Counted from the first letter of the stretch, positions 46,212 through 56,102 are shown. The stretch is 64,000 nucleotides of DNA from Rathayibacter rhapontici (GCF_001995175.1 NZ_MUKN01000013.1:1-64000); one strand, 5' to 3'. The notes: a model not told the origin generated them from the sequence alone. Program-made: numbers and translations.

Positions 46212-46243
46212 GCTCCTCAGCGGCTGCGCTCCTCAGCGGCTGC
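46212..46243. repeat. 16-bp tandem duplication over the dioxygenase stop codon
   Basis: GCTCCTCAGCGGCTGC occurs twice in immediate succession (46212-46227 and 46228-46243). The second copy contains the TCA complementary to the stop codon of the dioxygenase gene, so the message carries two consecutive copies of the end, AGCCGCTGA. It is probably a recent slippage event. Confidence 0.8.
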
Positions 46244-47197
46244 GCGGAGCACCCGCGCCGCCGGGAGCCGCGCCCGCGGTCGGCGTCGTCGTCGTGTCGA
46301 CCCGGGCCGTCAGCGCCACGGAGTAGCCCGACGCGACGTCCCCGGTCGTCGTGCCCAGCTGCAGCACGCCGCCGTCGTCGCCGAAGACGTTGTCGTCCTC
46401 GAGTGAGACCTGCGCGAGGTCCGCCGTCGATCCGCTGTACTCGTCGAGCGCGTAGACGGCGGCGCAGGCGTCCTCGGGGAGGGCGACCTGCGAGGTCGCG
46501 ACGCGTTCGCCGCGTCGGTGATCGAGGCGGCGTCGGGGTAGACCTCGAAGTGGATGTGCGGCCAGCGACCGGAGTAGCAGGCGGGGAAGACGGAGGCGAA
46601 CGTCACCGATCCGCTCGCGTCGGCGACCTGGACCCCGCGCAGGTACGTCTCGTCCTCGACCCCGGAGGAGTACATCGAGTAGTTCCCGTCGGCGTCGCAG
46701 TGCCAGACGTAGACGGCCGCCCCCTCGAACGGAACGTCGCCGTTCGCCGTGTCGAGGATCGTGAGGGTCAGCGTCATCGGCACGCCCGCGGCGGTCGCTC
46801 CGCCGTCGATGCTCGAGCGGATGTCGCTGCGCACGACTCCGGCGTTCTCGAGCACGTCGACGCCGTTCGAGCCGTCGCCCGGGTAGGGGCCGGCGGTCTC
46901 GTCGGGGATCTCGCCGATCGCTGTCGTGCCGGTCGACGCCGTCCCGGACGAGGCGGCGCCGGAGGATCCGCTCGCGGACGACGAGCCCGTGCTGCCGCCC
47001 GCGTCGGTGGTGCAGGCCGCGAGCCCCATCGTCGCCGCTCCGACTCCGATCAGCGAGAGCACCCGGCGGCGGCTGACGAGCGTGGCGACGTCGAACGGGA
47101 GCCCCTGGTCGACGACCTCCTCGTGCGGCCGGTCGAGGCGCCGCCCCTGGTAGGCGGGTCCCTGCGGGGTGAGGTCGGGCTCGGGGATGCGGGTCAT
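46233..47197 (-). pseudogene. Exported intradiol ring-cleavage dioxygenase-like protein (frameshifted)
   Basis: About 321 residues. A twin-arginine-like SRRRVLSLIGVGAATMGLAAC signal with lipobox-type Cys (~42-62) is followed by a Ser/Gly/Thr linker and the intradiol dioxygenase fold: ETAGPYPGDGSN, AAVYVWHCDADGNYSMYS and GRWPHIHFEVYP, where Tyr and His residues are the expected Fe(III) ligands. The frame breaks after TDAANA near 46507 (one base short) and resumes as VATSQVALPED. Exported intradiol-like lipoproteins are common in actinobacteria and mostly uncharacterised. The final residues are Thr/Ala/Gly-rich. Confidence 0.75.
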
Positions 47198-47368
47198 GGT
47201 GTCCTCCTCGGACGTCGGCTGCGCATCCGACTCTGGCCGCCCGGCCTATGACTCCCCTATGACCCTTCGATGAACCGACCATTACCGACGAGGCATCCTC
47301 CGACCGTCGAGACGACCCGGTGCCGCAGGACGTCTCGACGGTCCGAGGACGTCTCGACCGAGGACGGC

Positions 47369-47905
47369 TCAGCGGGCCGCCCGCTCCCGGATCGCCAGGA
47401 TCACGTCGGTCTTCGCGTCGGAGTACGCGTTCATGTCGTCCCAGCGACGGCGCAGCAGCTCGCGCTTGACGCTCTCGTAGAGCGCCCGGTCGGCGGGGTC
47501 CGAGCGGAGGCGGTCCCGCAGCAGCAGGTACGCCGCTACGGCCGGGTCGCCGTCCGCGTAGACGTGCACGTGCACGTCCCGCGCAGGGGTCCGTACGAGG
47601 CGGTGGCCCGGCTCCCGCACGCGCAGCAGGTATCCAGCGGCCAGGAGCGCGTCGAGGTAGTCCTCCTCGGCCGTGATGTCGTCGACGATCACGACGATGT
47701 CGATGATCGGCTTCGCGGCGAGACCCGGCACGGACGTCGATCCGATGTGCTCGACCCCGACCCCCGGCAGCGCCTCGAGGATCCGGCGCCGGTGCTCGAG
47801 GAAGAGCGCGGGCCAGCTCTCGTCGTACTCGTGCAGGGCGACCTCGAGCGGCTCGACTCCGCCGATCAGCTCGACGGAGGTGGCATCGGGGCGGCGGGAG
47901 GACAT
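47369..47905 (-). CDS. GrpB family protein (nucleotidyltransferase fold)
   Basis: A 178-aa GrpB/UPF0157 protein. Family blocks: EVALHEYDESWPALF (~21-35), VEHIGSTSVPGLAAKPIIDIVV (~52-73) with the nucleotidyltransferase-like GS...D pattern, VHVHVYADGD and the terminal YSDAKTDVI. Biochemical function is unproven for the family. Monocistronic, between the dioxygenase and catalase genes on the same strand. Confidence 0.85.
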   Translation of the reverse strand: MSSRRPDATSVELIGGVEPLEVALHEYDESWPALFLEHRRRILEALPGVGVEHIGSTSVPGLAAKPIIDIVVIVDDITAEEDYLDALLAAGYLLRVREPGHRLVRTPARDVHVHVYADGDPAVAAYLLLRDRLRSDPADRALYESVKRELLRRRWDDMNAYSDAKTDVILAIRERAAR

Positions 47906-47969
47906 CCGCCCATCCTCGCGAAGAGAAGGGCCGGAGGGATCGCTCCCCCCCGGCCCGCAGAGGCAGGAG

Positions 47970-49652
47970 CTACGCCGTCTCCTCCTGCACGTGCTTCGCG
48001 ACCTTGTTCGCGCGCGCGTTCGGCACGGTGTGCGTCATGACGAGGCCCTCGACGTCCCGCGAGCCGTTGCGGCCGAGGTTCGCGAGGCGGGCGAGCTCGT
48101 CCTCGGACAGGGTCTGCGACTGCAGCGGAGGCAGGTCCTTCACCTCGTCGAGGGTGATGCCCAGGCCCTCGCCGACGCGGCGGCCGAGGTCGTCCTCCAC
48201 CAGGTAGAAGTGCCACAGCATCCGCTCCTGCACGGGGCGGGCGGCCTGCGAGATCAGGTCGACGAAGTTCGCCACCAGGTCGTCGCGCTCCCACTCCTCC
48301 AGCAGCAGGTAGCGCTGGCCGGCCTGGGTGTAGTCGTTCGTGCGCGGGATCCGCTTGCGGGTGAGGCGCCCGGTGATCTCGGGCCCCTGGTCGTCGTGGG
48401 TCGGGTACTGCGCCTCGCGCAGGCCGCCCGTGATCGAGGGCTCGTAGTTCACGTGCGGGTTCTCACCGCCGTGGTCCTGGTGGAACGCCATCTGCCCGTC
48501 GCGCTGGTTGGTCGCGACGTTCACGTTCTTCGGCGCGTTCACCGGCAGCTGCAGGTAGTTCGGGCCGACGCGGTAGCGCTGGGTGTCGGAGTAGGAGAAG
48601 GTGCGGCCGACCAGCATCTTGTCGTCCGAGAAGTCGAGGCCGTCGACCAGGACGCCGGTGCCGAACGAGAGCTGCTCGTTCTCGGCGAAGTGGTTGGTGA
48701 CGTTGCGGTTCAGGACCATCCGGCCGACCGTCTTCGGCGGGAACTCGTTCTCGGGCCACACCTTGGTGTCATCGAGCGGATCGAAGTCGAGTTCCGGGTG
48801 GTCGTGGTCGTCCATCAGCTGCACGCGCAGCTCCCACTCCGGGTACTCGCCGCGCTCGATGGCCTCGTAGAGGTCCTTCGACGCGTGGCCGAGGTCGCCG
48901 CCCTGCACGACGGCGGCGTCGGCCTCGGTCATGCTGTTGACGCCGACCGACGGGATCCAGTGGTACTTGACCAGCTTCGTGTCGCCGGCCTGATTCACCC
49001 ACTTGTAGGTGTTCACTCCGAAGCCCTGCTGGTGGCGGTAGTCGGCCGGGATGCCGCGCGGGCTGAACAGGTTGACCAGCATGTGCATCGACTCCGGTGT
49101 CTGCGACATGAAGTCGAAGATGCGCGCGGGCTCCTGCCGGAACGTGACCGGGTCGGGCTTGAGCGAGTGGATCACGTCGGGGAACTTGATGGCGTCGCGG
49201 ATGAAGAAGACGCCGAGGTTGTTGCCCACGAGGTCCCAGTTGCCGTCCTCGGTGTAGAACTTCACGGCGAAGCCGCGGGGGTCGCGCGCGGCCTCGGAAG
49301 AGTCGCGGCCGCCGATCACGGTCGAGAAGCGGATCGCGACATCGGTGCGCTTCCCCGCCTCCTGGAAGAGCTTCGCCCGGGTGTACCGCGAGATCGGCTC
49401 GTCGCCCCAGGTGCCGGTCGCCTCGAAGTAGCCGAAGGCGACGGCGCCGCGGGCGTGCACCACCCGCTCGGGGATCCGCTCGCGGTCGAAGTGGCTGATC
49501 TTCTCGAGGAACTGGTAGTTCTCGAGCGTGGCCGGGCCGCGGGCCCCGACCGTGCGCTGGTTCTGGTTGTCGTAGACGGGGTGGCCCTGACGGTTGGTCA
49601 GGATCTTCCGGTCGTCGCCCTCGGCGGGCGGCTGGGAGGAGACGTCGGTCAT
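47970..49652 (-). CDS. katA: Monofunctional heme catalase
   Basis: A 560-aa catalase that dismutates hydrogen peroxide. The distal His66 lies in RVVHARG, the distal Asn in the NWDLVGNN region, and the proximal heme Tyr in [28 protein letters not shown] is a further hallmark. The extra C-terminal ~60 residues ([18 protein letters not shown] ... HVQEETA) are usual for small-subunit clade catalases of this length. Cytoplasmic. It is downstream of a CBS-domain gene on the same strand's far side; a 156-base spacer with two direct repeats lies upstream. Confidence 0.93.
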   Translation of the reverse strand: MTDVSSQPPAEGDDRKILTNRQGHPVYDNQNQRTVGARGPATLENYQFLEKISHFDRERIPERVVHARGAVAFGYFEATGTWGDEPISRYTRAKLFQEAGKRTDVAIRFSTVIGGRDSSEAARDPRGFAVKFYTEDGNWDLVGNNLGVFFIRDAIKFPDVIHSLKPDPVTFRQEPARIFDFMSQTPESMHMLVNLFSPRGIPADYRHQQGFGVNTYKWVNQAGDTKLVKYHWIPSVGVNSMTEADAAVVQGGDLGHASKDLYEAIERGEYPEWELRVQLMDDHDHPELDFDPLDDTKVWPENEFPPKTVGRMVLNRNVTNHFAENEQLSFGTGVLVDGLDFSDDKMLVGRTFSYSDTQRYRVGPNYLQLPVNAPKNVNVATNQRDGQMAFHQDHGGENPHVNYEPSITGGLREAQYPTHDDQGPEITGRLTRKRIPRTNDYTQAGQRYLLLEEWERDDLVANFVDLISQAARPVQERMLWHFYLVEDDLGRRVGEGLGITLDEVKDLPPLQSQTLSEDELARLANLGRNGSRDVEGLVMTHTVPNARANKVAKHVQEETA

Positions 49653-49738
49653 GGATCAGGTGTCCTTTCCAGGTGGCGGTCCCCTCCATCCGATCAGAGA
49701 CCGCCGACACGCGCGCCGGGTTGACGGGTGAACGGGGA

Positions 49739-49803
49739 GGGGCGGAACGGGGTCGTGAGGACCCCTCCCCGGGGTGGGGCGGAACGGGGGCGTCAGGAGC
49801 CCC
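49739..49803. repeat. Direct repeat of a 27-bp hairpin-forming unit
   Basis: GGGGCGGAACGGGGTCGTGA (first part of 49739-49765, ending GGACCCC) recurs at 49776-49803 as GGGGCGGAACGGGGGCGTCA, ending GGAGCCCC. Period 37 bases. Each can form a small stem (GGGGTC/GGACCCC). They lie 6 bases past the CBS gene's stop, so they may end its transcript. Confidence 0.6.
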
Positions 49804-49808
49804 GCGCC

Positions 49809-50222
49809 TCACTCCTCCGAGATGTCCGCCACGGCCTCGCCGACCTCGGCGGCGCCGAGCGCGCGGGCCAGGTCGGCCTGCGCGATCATGCCGACCAGGT
49901 CGTGTCCGTCGATCACGGGCAGGCGGCGCACCTGGTGCTTCCGCATGGTCTCGAGCGCCTCGGAGGCGTCATCGTCGGCTCCGATCGTCACCGGCTTCCC
50001 CTGCGCGAGGGAGCCGGCGGTCGACGATGCCGGATCCTGCCCCTCGGCCAGGGCGCGGACGACGATGTCGCGGTCGGTGAGCACTCCCTTCAGCTGCCCG
50101 TCCGAGCCGCAGATCGGCAGCGCCCCGACGTCGAGGTCGCGCATCTTCTCGGCAGCCTTCTGCAGGGTCTCGTCCTCGCCGATGCACTCGGCGCCGGGGG
50201 TCATGATCTCGCGTGCACGCAT
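49809..50222 (-). CDS. CBS domain pair protein
   Basis: A 137-aa stand-alone tandem CBS protein (Bateman module). First CBS: MRAREIMTPGAECIGEDETLQ to GVLTDRDIVVRALAEG; second: KPVTIGADDDASEALETM to VIDGHDLVGMIAQADLARAL. Such modules bind adenine nucleotides such as AMP/ATP. DRDI and the QADL ends match the usual pattern. ATG at 50220-50222. Upstream of the catalase on the same strand but separated by repeats, so probably its own unit; stress-linked CBS proteins are frequent beside catalases (inference). Confidence 0.85.
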   Translation of the reverse strand: MRAREIMTPGAECIGEDETLQKAAEKMRDLDVGALPICGSDGQLKGVLTDRDIVVRALAEGQDPASSTAGSLAQGKPVTIGADDDASEALETMRKHQVRRLPVIDGHDLVGMIAQADLARALGAAEVGEAVADISEE

Positions 50223-50463
50223 GTCCGTGTCCTTCCTGGTCGCTGCGGCCGCAGTCCGGGCCGCGAGGCCAGTCCAGGGCTCCGGCGTGAGCGGGTCAGG
50301 AGTGTTCCCCGCGCCGATCCGCCCGGCTACCCTGCCGCGCCGGAATCCGGACGACGCGGCGCGGCGCATCGCAGTCGGGCCCGGAGGTCAAGCCCCGTGC
50401 CCGGCGTCGGTGGTGCCGTCTTGACTCCTTCGAGCACGAGGAACGGGACGGAAGGAGACCCTC

Positions 50464-50700
50464 ATGATGCGGATCGCGGTACCGGAGCAGCTCGAGGACG
50501 TCGCCCTCGACCCGATCGGGGACGACGGCTGGCGGGTGCGGGACGGGTCGGAGGACGCGGGCGACCCCGCGGCGATCCTCGGCTTCATCAGCCCGTCCTC
50601 GCGCGGCTTCCGGGCGTACCGGATCGGCCGCACCGAGAACGACGTGCACTGCGCGACGCTGGAGGACGCGCGGGCCGTGTACGTCGCGGGCCGAAGATGA
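50464..50700 (+). CDS. Small hypothetical protein
   Basis: A 78-aa (77 if the second Met is used) acidic-to-neutral soluble protein, MMRIAVPEQLEDVAL at the start and ISPSSRGFRAYRIGRTENDV in the middle. No family recognised. A GAAGGAGACC ribosome site sits before the ATG pair, which supports expression. The gene after it on the same strand starts 25 bases later, and both may be one unit. Confidence 0.55.
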   Translation: MMRIAVPEQLEDVALDPIGDDGWRVRDGSEDAGDPAAILGFISPSSRGFRAYRIGRTENDVHCATLEDARAVYVAGRR

Positions 50701-50725
50701 CGGGCCCGGGCTCCGGGGAGCGGTG

Positions 50726-50995
50726 ATGTCCGTGCGCGTCGTGATGCTCCGCGAGATCCCCCGGCGGCGGTCGACGCGGATCATGTGGCTGATGTGGTCG
50801 CTCTTCGGCTACTCCTGCCGCCCCTGCCCGGAGACGTCGCGGGACAGGAGCCGGCTGGCCGTGGAGTTCTGGGTCATCGCGCCGACCGCGTCGGCCGACA
50901 CCCTCGCGTCGTACGAGTGGGAGCTCGACGACGCCCTCGCGAGCCGGAGGATCAAGGCCGGGTGCACCGGCGAGGGCGCGCGGCTCGAGCGGTGA
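50726..50995 (+). CDS. Small hypothetical protein
   Basis: An 89-aa protein with a short aromatic/hydrophobic stretch (IMWLMWSLFGYSCRPCP) holding a CRPC pair, then a soluble part (AVEFWVIAPTASADTLASYEWELDDALASRR). No family recognised. GGGGAGCGGTG precedes the ATG; a GTG three bases earlier is equivalent. Between the 77-aa protein and the YbdK gene. Confidence 0.5.
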   Translation: MSVRVVMLREIPRRRSTRIMWLMWSLFGYSCRPCPETSRDRSRLAVEFWVIAPTASADTLASYEWELDDALASRRIKAGCTGEGARLER

Positions 50996-51071
50996 TCACG
51001 ACGTCTACCCCGTGCTCCGACGGCGTGTAAACCCTCTCCAGTGTCCGTCGCCGACTGCCGACTCTGATCGC

Positions 51072-52238
51072 ATGACCACGGTGAGCAGCGCCCCGGCGAC
51101 CACGACCGCACCCGCCCCGAGCGGTGCCGCCCCTCCCGCGCGCCCCGGGCTCCGCACGTTCGGCGTCGAGGAGGAGCTGCTCCTGGTCTCGCCCGAGACC
51201 GGGCAGGCGGTGCCGGTGGCCGAGAAGCTGCTGCGCGAGACGCAGCGCTCCTCCGCACCCCTGCAGCGGGAGCTGCAGCAGGAGATGATCGAGGCGGTCA
51301 CCGCGCCGTGCTTCTCGGCGGCGCAGTTGGCCGACGAGGTGCTGCAGGCGCGGCGGGCGGCCGACATCGCCGCCGCACGGCACGGCGCCCGGGCGCTGCC
51401 GCTGGCGACCAGCCCGACGTCCGCGACGCCGCATCCGAGCCTGCGCCCCCGCTACCTCGAGATGCTCGTGCGCTACGGAGCGACGGCCCGCAGCACGCTC
51501 GCCTGCGGCCTCCACGTGCACGTCGGCATCCTCGACGCGGCGGAGGGCGTCGCGGTCCTGGACCGCATCCGGGTCTGGCTCCCGGTGCTGCTGGCACTCA
51601 GCGCGAACTCGCCGTTCGCCGACGGAGTCGACACCGGCTACGCCAGCCACCGCTCCCAGACGCTCTCGCAGTGGCCCTCGGCCGGCCCCAGCGACGTCTT
51701 CGGCACGGCGGACGCCTACGCCGCCTTCGAGGACGACCTCCTGCGCACCGGCGTCCTGATGGACGCGGGGATGCTCTACCTCGACGCCCGCCTCTCGCGC
51801 AGCTACCCGACGATCGAGATCAGGGTCGCCGACGTGTGCCTCCGCGCCGAGGACACGGCGGTGCTCGCCGCCCTCGTCCGCGCGCTCGTCGACACCGCGG
51901 CGGAGGAGTGGCGGAGTGGCCGGGAGCCGGCCCCCTGCTCCGTCGGCGTGCTGCGTCTGGCGACCTGGCGCGCCCGGCGCTCGGGCATCGACGAGCAGCT
52001 CGTGCACCCCGCGACCGGGCAGCCGGCCGACGCGGTCCGGGTCGTCGAGGCGCTGCTCGAGACGGTGCGGCCGGCGCTCGCCGCGAGCGGCGACGAGGAG
52101 CTGGTGGTGGACGGGGTGCACCGGATCCTGTTCCGCGGCTCCGGCGCCCATTGGCAGCGCCGGGTGGCCCGCCGCTCGAGCGTCGAGGACGTGGCGCTGC
52201 AGCTCTGCCGCGACCTCTCGGCCGGGCGGCTCCGATGA
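51072..52238 (+). CDS. ybdK: Carboxylate-amine ligase, YbdK / glutamate-cysteine ligase 2 type
   Basis: A 388-aa member of the GCS2/YbdK family. [16 protein letters not shown] (~30-45) is the glutamate-binding start, [12 protein letters not shown] (~143) the metal/ATP region, and [17 protein letters not shown] (~250) the signature near the active site. These enzymes join glutamate to an amine or cysteine with ATP; in actinobacteria some work in glutathione, mycothiol-related or ergothioneine routes, others are unassigned. The ATG at 51072 was chosen because the upstream open frame has no coding character. Confidence 0.85.
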   Translation: MTTVSSAPATTTAPAPSGAAPPARPGLRTFGVEEELLLVSPETGQAVPVAEKLLRETQRSSAPLQRELQQEMIEAVTAPCFSAAQLADEVLQARRAADIAAARHGARALPLATSPTSATPHPSLRPRYLEMLVRYGATARSTLACGLHVHVGILDAAEGVAVLDRIRVWLPVLLALSANSPFADGVDTGYASHRSQTLSQWPSAGPSDVFGTADAYAAFEDDLLRTGVLMDAGMLYLDARLSRSYPTIEIRVADVCLRAEDTAVLAALVRALVDTAAEEWRSGREPAPCSVGVLRLATWRARRSGIDEQLVHPATGQPADAVRVVEALLETVRPALAASGDEELVVDGVHRILFRGSGAHWQRRVARRSSVEDVALQLCRDLSAGRLR

Positions 52239-52338
52239 CCTCCTGGCCGATCGGAGCCCGAGAAGTCAACCGCCTCCTCCCGGGGCGTCCGCGAGGACTG
52301 GACTACCGCCGACCGCTCAGCACCAGGAGGGACCGCCC

Positions 52339-54060
52339 GTGACCGTCACCGCTCCGCACTCCGAAAAGGCGCGCGTCCGATCGCGCCCCGGTCGCCCCCG
52401 CGGGCGCCTCGCGCAGATCGCCACCTCCACCGACCACAAGGTCGTCGGCAACCTCTACCTCGTGACGGCGGTCGGCCACTTCATGGTCGCCGGACTGCTC
52501 GCGCTCATCATCCGCGCCGAGCTGTACGAGCCCGGCATGAACGTGCTGAACAGCCGCGTGGAGTACAACCAGCTGTTCACCATGCACGGCACGAGCATGA
52601 TGCTGCTGTTCGCGACTCCGCTGTTCTCGGGTTTCGCGAACGCGCTCATGCCGTTGCAGATCGGAGCGCCGGACGTGGCCTTCCCCCGGTTGAACGCGCT
52701 GTCGTTCTGGCTCTACTTCTGGGGCGGCCTCATCGTCGTGGTGCCGATGCTCACGCCTTTCGGCTCCGCCGAATTCGGCTGGACCGCCTACACGCCGCTC
52801 TCGACCGGCGGATACACCCCCGGGATCGGGGGGAGCCTCTGGGTGATCGGGCTGATCCTGACCGGGTTCTCGACGATCCTCGGTGCGGTGAACTTCATCA
52901 CGACGATCATCACGATGCGCGCGCCCGGCATGACCATGTTCCGGATGCCGATCTTCACGTGGAACGTGCTGATCACGTCGATCCTCGCGATCCTGGCGTT
53001 CCCCCTGCTCGCCGCTGCGCTCTTCGGGCTGGCCGCCGACCGCCTCTGGGGCGGCCACGTCTACGACCCGGCCGGCAGCGGACCCCTGCTCTGGCAGCAC
53101 CTGTTCTGGTTCTTCGGGCACCCCGAGGTCTACATCATCGCGCTGCCGTTCTTCGGGATCGTCTCGGAGGTGTTCCCCGTCTTCAGCCGCAAGCCGCTCT
53201 TCGGCTACAAGAGCATCATCTACGCGAGCATCGCGATCGCGGCCCTCTCAGTGACGGTCTGGGCTCACCACATGTTCGCGACCGGCTCCGTCCTGCTGCC
53301 CTTCTTCTCCCTCCTCACGATGCTCATCGCGGTGCCGACCGGAGTGAAGATCTTCAACTGGGTGGGCACGATGTGGCGAGGGTCGGTGACGTTCGAGACG
53401 CCCATGATCTGGGCGATCGGGTTCCTGGTGACCTTCACCTTCGGCGGCCTCACGGGCGTGATCCTCGCGTCACCGCCGCTGGACTTCCACGTGCACGACT
53501 CGTACTTCGTCGTCGCCCACTTCCACTACGTCGTCTTCGGGACCGTGGTCTTCGCGATGTTCTCCGGCTTCTACTTCTGGTGGCCGAAGTTCACCGGCAC
53601 GATGCTCCACGAGGGCTGGGGCAAGGCGCACTTCTGGATGCTCTTCATCGGCTTCCACGCGACGTTCCTCATCCACCACTGGCTCGGCGTCAACGGCATG
53701 CCCCGCCGCTACGCCAGCTACCTGCCCGAGGACGGCTTCACCTGGATGCACCAGCTCTCCTCCGTCGGCTCGGCGCTGCTGGGGGCCTCGATGCTGCCGT
53801 TCCTGTGGAACGTGTGGATCACGTTCCGCCGCGGGCAGCGCGTCGAGGTGGACGATCCGTGGGGCACTGCCCGCTCGCTCGAGTGGGCCACCTCGTGCCC
53901 GCCGCCGCGGCACAACTTCGTGACCATCCCCAAGATCCGCTCGGAGGGGCCTGCTTTCGACCTGCACCACCCGGAGGCCGGTCCCGCGATCGGACGCGGC
54001 CCGATGCGCGACGAGCCCGAGAGCGGCACGGATCCCCAGGAGCGGGGGCCGTCGATCTGA
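52339..54060 (+). CDS. ctaD: Cytochrome c oxidase subunit I (stand-alone copy)
   Basis: A 573-aa heme-copper oxidase subunit I with twelve helices. The Cu-B site motif is HPEVY with His261 and cross-linked Tyr265; HHMFATG and [13 protein letters not shown] carry further Cu-B and heme ligands. [16 protein letters not shown] and the K-channel region TGVKIFNW place it in the A-type group. The hydrophilic C-terminal tail is about 70 residues. A CAGGAGG site precedes GTG 52339. Subunits II and III are not adjacent, so this looks like an extra CtaD paralogue that would pair with subunits made elsewhere. Confidence 0.9.
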   Translation: MTVTAPHSEKARVRSRPGRPRGRLAQIATSTDHKVVGNLYLVTAVGHFMVAGLLALIIRAELYEPGMNVLNSRVEYNQLFTMHGTSMMLLFATPLFSGFANALMPLQIGAPDVAFPRLNALSFWLYFWGGLIVVVPMLTPFGSAEFGWTAYTPLSTGGYTPGIGGSLWVIGLILTGFSTILGAVNFITTIITMRAPGMTMFRMPIFTWNVLITSILAILAFPLLAAALFGLAADRLWGGHVYDPAGSGPLLWQHLFWFFGHPEVYIIALPFFGIVSEVFPVFSRKPLFGYKSIIYASIAIAALSVTVWAHHMFATGSVLLPFFSLLTMLIAVPTGVKIFNWVGTMWRGSVTFETPMIWAIGFLVTFTFGGLTGVILASPPLDFHVHDSYFVVAHFHYVVFGTVVFAMFSGFYFWWPKFTGTMLHEGWGKAHFWMLFIGFHATFLIHHWLGVNGMPRRYASYLPEDGFTWMHQLSSVGSALLGASMLPFLWNVWITFRRGQRVEVDDPWGTARSLEWATSCPPPRHNFVTIPKIRSEGPAFDLHHPEAGPAIGRGPMRDEPESGTDPQERGPSI

Positions 54061-54068
54061 TGCGCGGC

Positions 54069-54740
54069 TCACCTGTCCGAGCTGACGTGCACAGTCTCCC
54101 CCGCGAGGACGAAGCGGAGCCCGCTCCCGTCGCCGAACGCGTCGCGCAGCTCCGAGGGCAGCGAGGGCGAGACCGTGAGCTGCGCCGTGGCGGGGAAGGA
54201 CCGCGCACTGCAGCCGCTGTACACGATCCCGGACGCATCGCTTTCGGCAGGGACGACGTACAGGCACGAGCCGCCGTCCTCGCCGCTGGGCCGCTTCACC
54301 ACCCGGAGGCCGTGGAAGTCGTCGGACGCGAGGGTGTCCTCGGAGCCGCCCCAGCCGGCGAGGTCGTCGGCGGGCGCCAGGCGGAGGGTCGCGACCTCGC
54401 GGGAGTCGGAGCCGGCGGCGAGGGTCGTCACTCCGGCTCCGAGGAGCGCAGCGGCGACGAGGGCGGCCGCCCGGAGGAGGAGGCGGGGGAGCCGGGCGGA
54501 GGCGGATCGGGGCGTCCCGGGAGCCGCGTCGGGCGGTGCCGGGTCGGTCTCGCCGAACGGGTCCTCCGTTGCGACCGGGGCGGCCTCCGCGACCGGCCCC
54601 CTCGACACGGGACCGGATCGGGGTGCCGCCGCCGCCTCGAGCGCCCGCAGCCGCGACCACTCCCCCGGAGCGAGGTCCGGCCCGCGCCCGTACGCCCGGC
54701 GCTGCAGGGCGCGGAGCTCGTCGTGCGCAGGCTCGTCCAT
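54069..54740 (-). CDS. Single-pass membrane protein, function unknown
   Basis: A 223-aa protein: an acidic cytoplasmic region (~1-85; an RALQRRAYGRG motif, then Pro/Ala-rich), one helix (~87-108, LLLRAAALVAAALLGAGVTT) and an extracytoplasmic domain (~115-223) with two Cys (SCLYVVPAES, VYSGCSARSF) that may form a disulfide. It resembles anti-sigma-factor-like or sensor architecture, but no family was recognised. Its stop lies 9 bases from the convergent ctaD stop. Confidence 0.6.
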   Translation of the reverse strand: MDEPAHDELRALQRRAYGRGPDLAPGEWSRLRALEAAAAPRSGPVSRGPVAEAAPVATEDPFGETDPAPPDAAPGTPRSASARLPRLLLRAAALVAAALLGAGVTTLAAGSDSREVATLRLAPADDLAGWGGSEDTLASDDFHGLRVVKRPSGEDGGSCLYVVPAESDASGIVYSGCSARSFPATAQLTVSPSLPSELRDAFGDGSGLRFVLAGETVHVSSDR

Positions 54741-54761
54741 CCTCCGCAGTGTGCCACCGCG

Positions 54762-55352
54762 TCAGCGGCGGACGGCCTCCGACACCGCCTCGACGGCACG
54801 GTCGACCGCGGCCCGCCGGGCGCCGTCGTCCTCCTGCTCGGACTCGTGGACGAAGACCGTCACGCCCCGCACGGCCCCGCAGTAGTCGACGATCCCGTGC
54901 TCGATCTGCGTCCGCAGCGACTGCTCGTAGCCGTGGCGCTCGTAGACGCCGGCGTCGTCCCCGGCGATCGGCACGAGGTGCACGGTGAGAGCGCCGAGGC
55001 GGCGGCGCATCCCTCCGGCCGGGTCGATCGAGAAGGCCCAGCCGTTGACGAAGACGCGGTCGATCCAGCCCTTCAGCAGGGCCGGCATCGACCACCAGTA
55101 CACGGGGAAGACGAGCACGAGGTGCTCGGCGCCGTCGAGCCGCCGCTGCTCGCGGCCGACGTCCTCGGGGAAGTCGCCGGCCACCCGGTACGAGTGACGA
55201 TCCGCGGCGGAGAACCGCGGATCGAAGCCCTCGGCGGCCAGGTCGGCGACCTCGACGGAGCCGACCGCCGCGGCGATCCTCCGCGCGATCGTCGAGGTGA
55301 GCGACTCCGGATCAGGGTGAGCGGTGACGATGAGCGTGTTCACCCGGCCCAT
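54762..55352 (-). CDS. NAD(P)H quinone oxidoreductase (flavodoxin-2 fold)
   Basis: A 196-aa flavodoxin-like reductase of the NQO/MdaB/KefF type. LIVTAHPDPESLTSTIARRI (7-26) is the FMN phosphate-binding start, HLVLVFPVYWWSMPALLKGWIDRVF (~77-101, shown in part) the conserved middle. Reduces quinones by two electrons with NAD(P)H and FMN in the cytoplasm. Twenty-one bases downstream on the same strand is the membrane protein at 54069; co-transcription is possible. Confidence 0.85.
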   Translation of the reverse strand: MGRVNTLIVTAHPDPESLTSTIARRIAAAVGSVEVADLAAEGFDPRFSAADRHSYRVAGDFPEDVGREQRRLDGAEHLVLVFPVYWWSMPALLKGWIDRVFVNGWAFSIDPAGGMRRRLGALTVHLVPIAGDDAGVYERHGYEQSLRTQIEHGIVDYCGAVRGVTVFVHESEQEDDGARRAAVDRAVEAVSEAVRR

Positions 55353-55383
55353 CCAACCGGGTCCCTCCTGGGACCGTCCCGGG

Positions 55384-55589
55384 TCAGGCCGGCTCGGGGT
55401 GGTTCAGGAAGTCGAGGTCCGGCCTGTCCGTCACCTCGTCGCTCCAGGAGGGGCGCGACGGCTGCATCCGCTGCATCTCGGCCTCGATGTGGGAGAGGAC
55501 GGCCTCATCGACCGGCTCCTCGCCGTGGCTGTTCTCGACAGGAGAGGTGCGCCAGGGATCGTCGACCGGTGAGGACCTGCTCTACGCAC
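55384..55589 (-). pseudogene. Possible small protein gene with one frame break
   Basis: On the minus strand, 55 codons before the TGA at 55384-55386 read like a real acidic protein (PWRTSPVENSHGEEP, then LSHIEAEMQRMQPSRPSW and DLDFLNHPEPA). No start codon is in that frame before a TAG, but a GTG at 55587-55589 behind GGGGCGG is one frame off; one lost base near 55560 would join them to a 69-aa protein. Evidence is composition only. Confidence 0.3.
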
Positions 55590-55751
55590 GGCGCCGCCCC
55601 GGGCGGGGCGTCCCTCCCACCCTGACCCCTCTTCCGTTCTCTCCAGCGAGCAGTCAACCCCCTCACAGGATCGCCGTCGTCGTTCCTACGGTCGGTCGAG
55701 AGGGGCGCCACCCCGGGCGCTCCGCTTCCCTCACCCCCTGAAGGACTCCCC

Positions 55752-56018
55752 ATGACGAACAACTCCGCACACACCCCGACCGCCCGCCGTGTCGCGACCG
55801 AGACGAAGGGCGCTCTGAAGACCACCGAGTTCTACGTCTTCCTCGTGATCTCGATCGCGATCCTGGTCGCGGCCGCCGTGACCGACAACGGCGAGGACGG
55901 CCAGGGCTTCACCGCCGACCACGCCTGGATGTACGTCTCGTTCGTGACCGTCGGCTACCTGATCAGCCGCGGCCTCGCCAAGTCGGGCTCGCACAACCAC
56001 GAGCGCGACGACCGCTGA
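55752..56018 (+). CDS. Small membrane protein, function unknown
   Basis: An 88-aa protein with two helices: TEFYVFLVISIAILVAAAV (~26-44) and MYVSFVTVGYLISRGLA (~60-76), and a charged His-rich tail (GSHNHERDDR). The loop reads TDNGEDGQGFTADHAW. Such small proteins are widespread in actinobacteria and uncharacterised. Start ATG 55752 follows AAGGACTCCCC. A bidirectional terminator follows at 56041. Confidence 0.7.
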   Translation: MTNNSAHTPTARRVATETKGALKTTEFYVFLVISIAILVAAAVTDNGEDGQGFTADHAWMYVSFVTVGYLISRGLAKSGSHNHERDDR

Positions 56019-56040
56019 GCGCACCCCGGCGTCCAGCGGT

Positions 56041-56072
56041 GGAGCCGTCCGCCCTCCCGGGCGGGCGGCTCC
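56041..56072. terminator. Bidirectional stem-loop terminator
   Basis: GGAGCCGTCCGCCC pairs over 14 bp (one G-T) with GGGCGGGCGGCTCC around a TCCC loop, between the convergent ends at 56018 and 56103. Confidence 0.8.
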
Positions 56073-56102
56073 GTCGTCGCTCGGGGAGCTGAGGCGCCGC
56101 CG

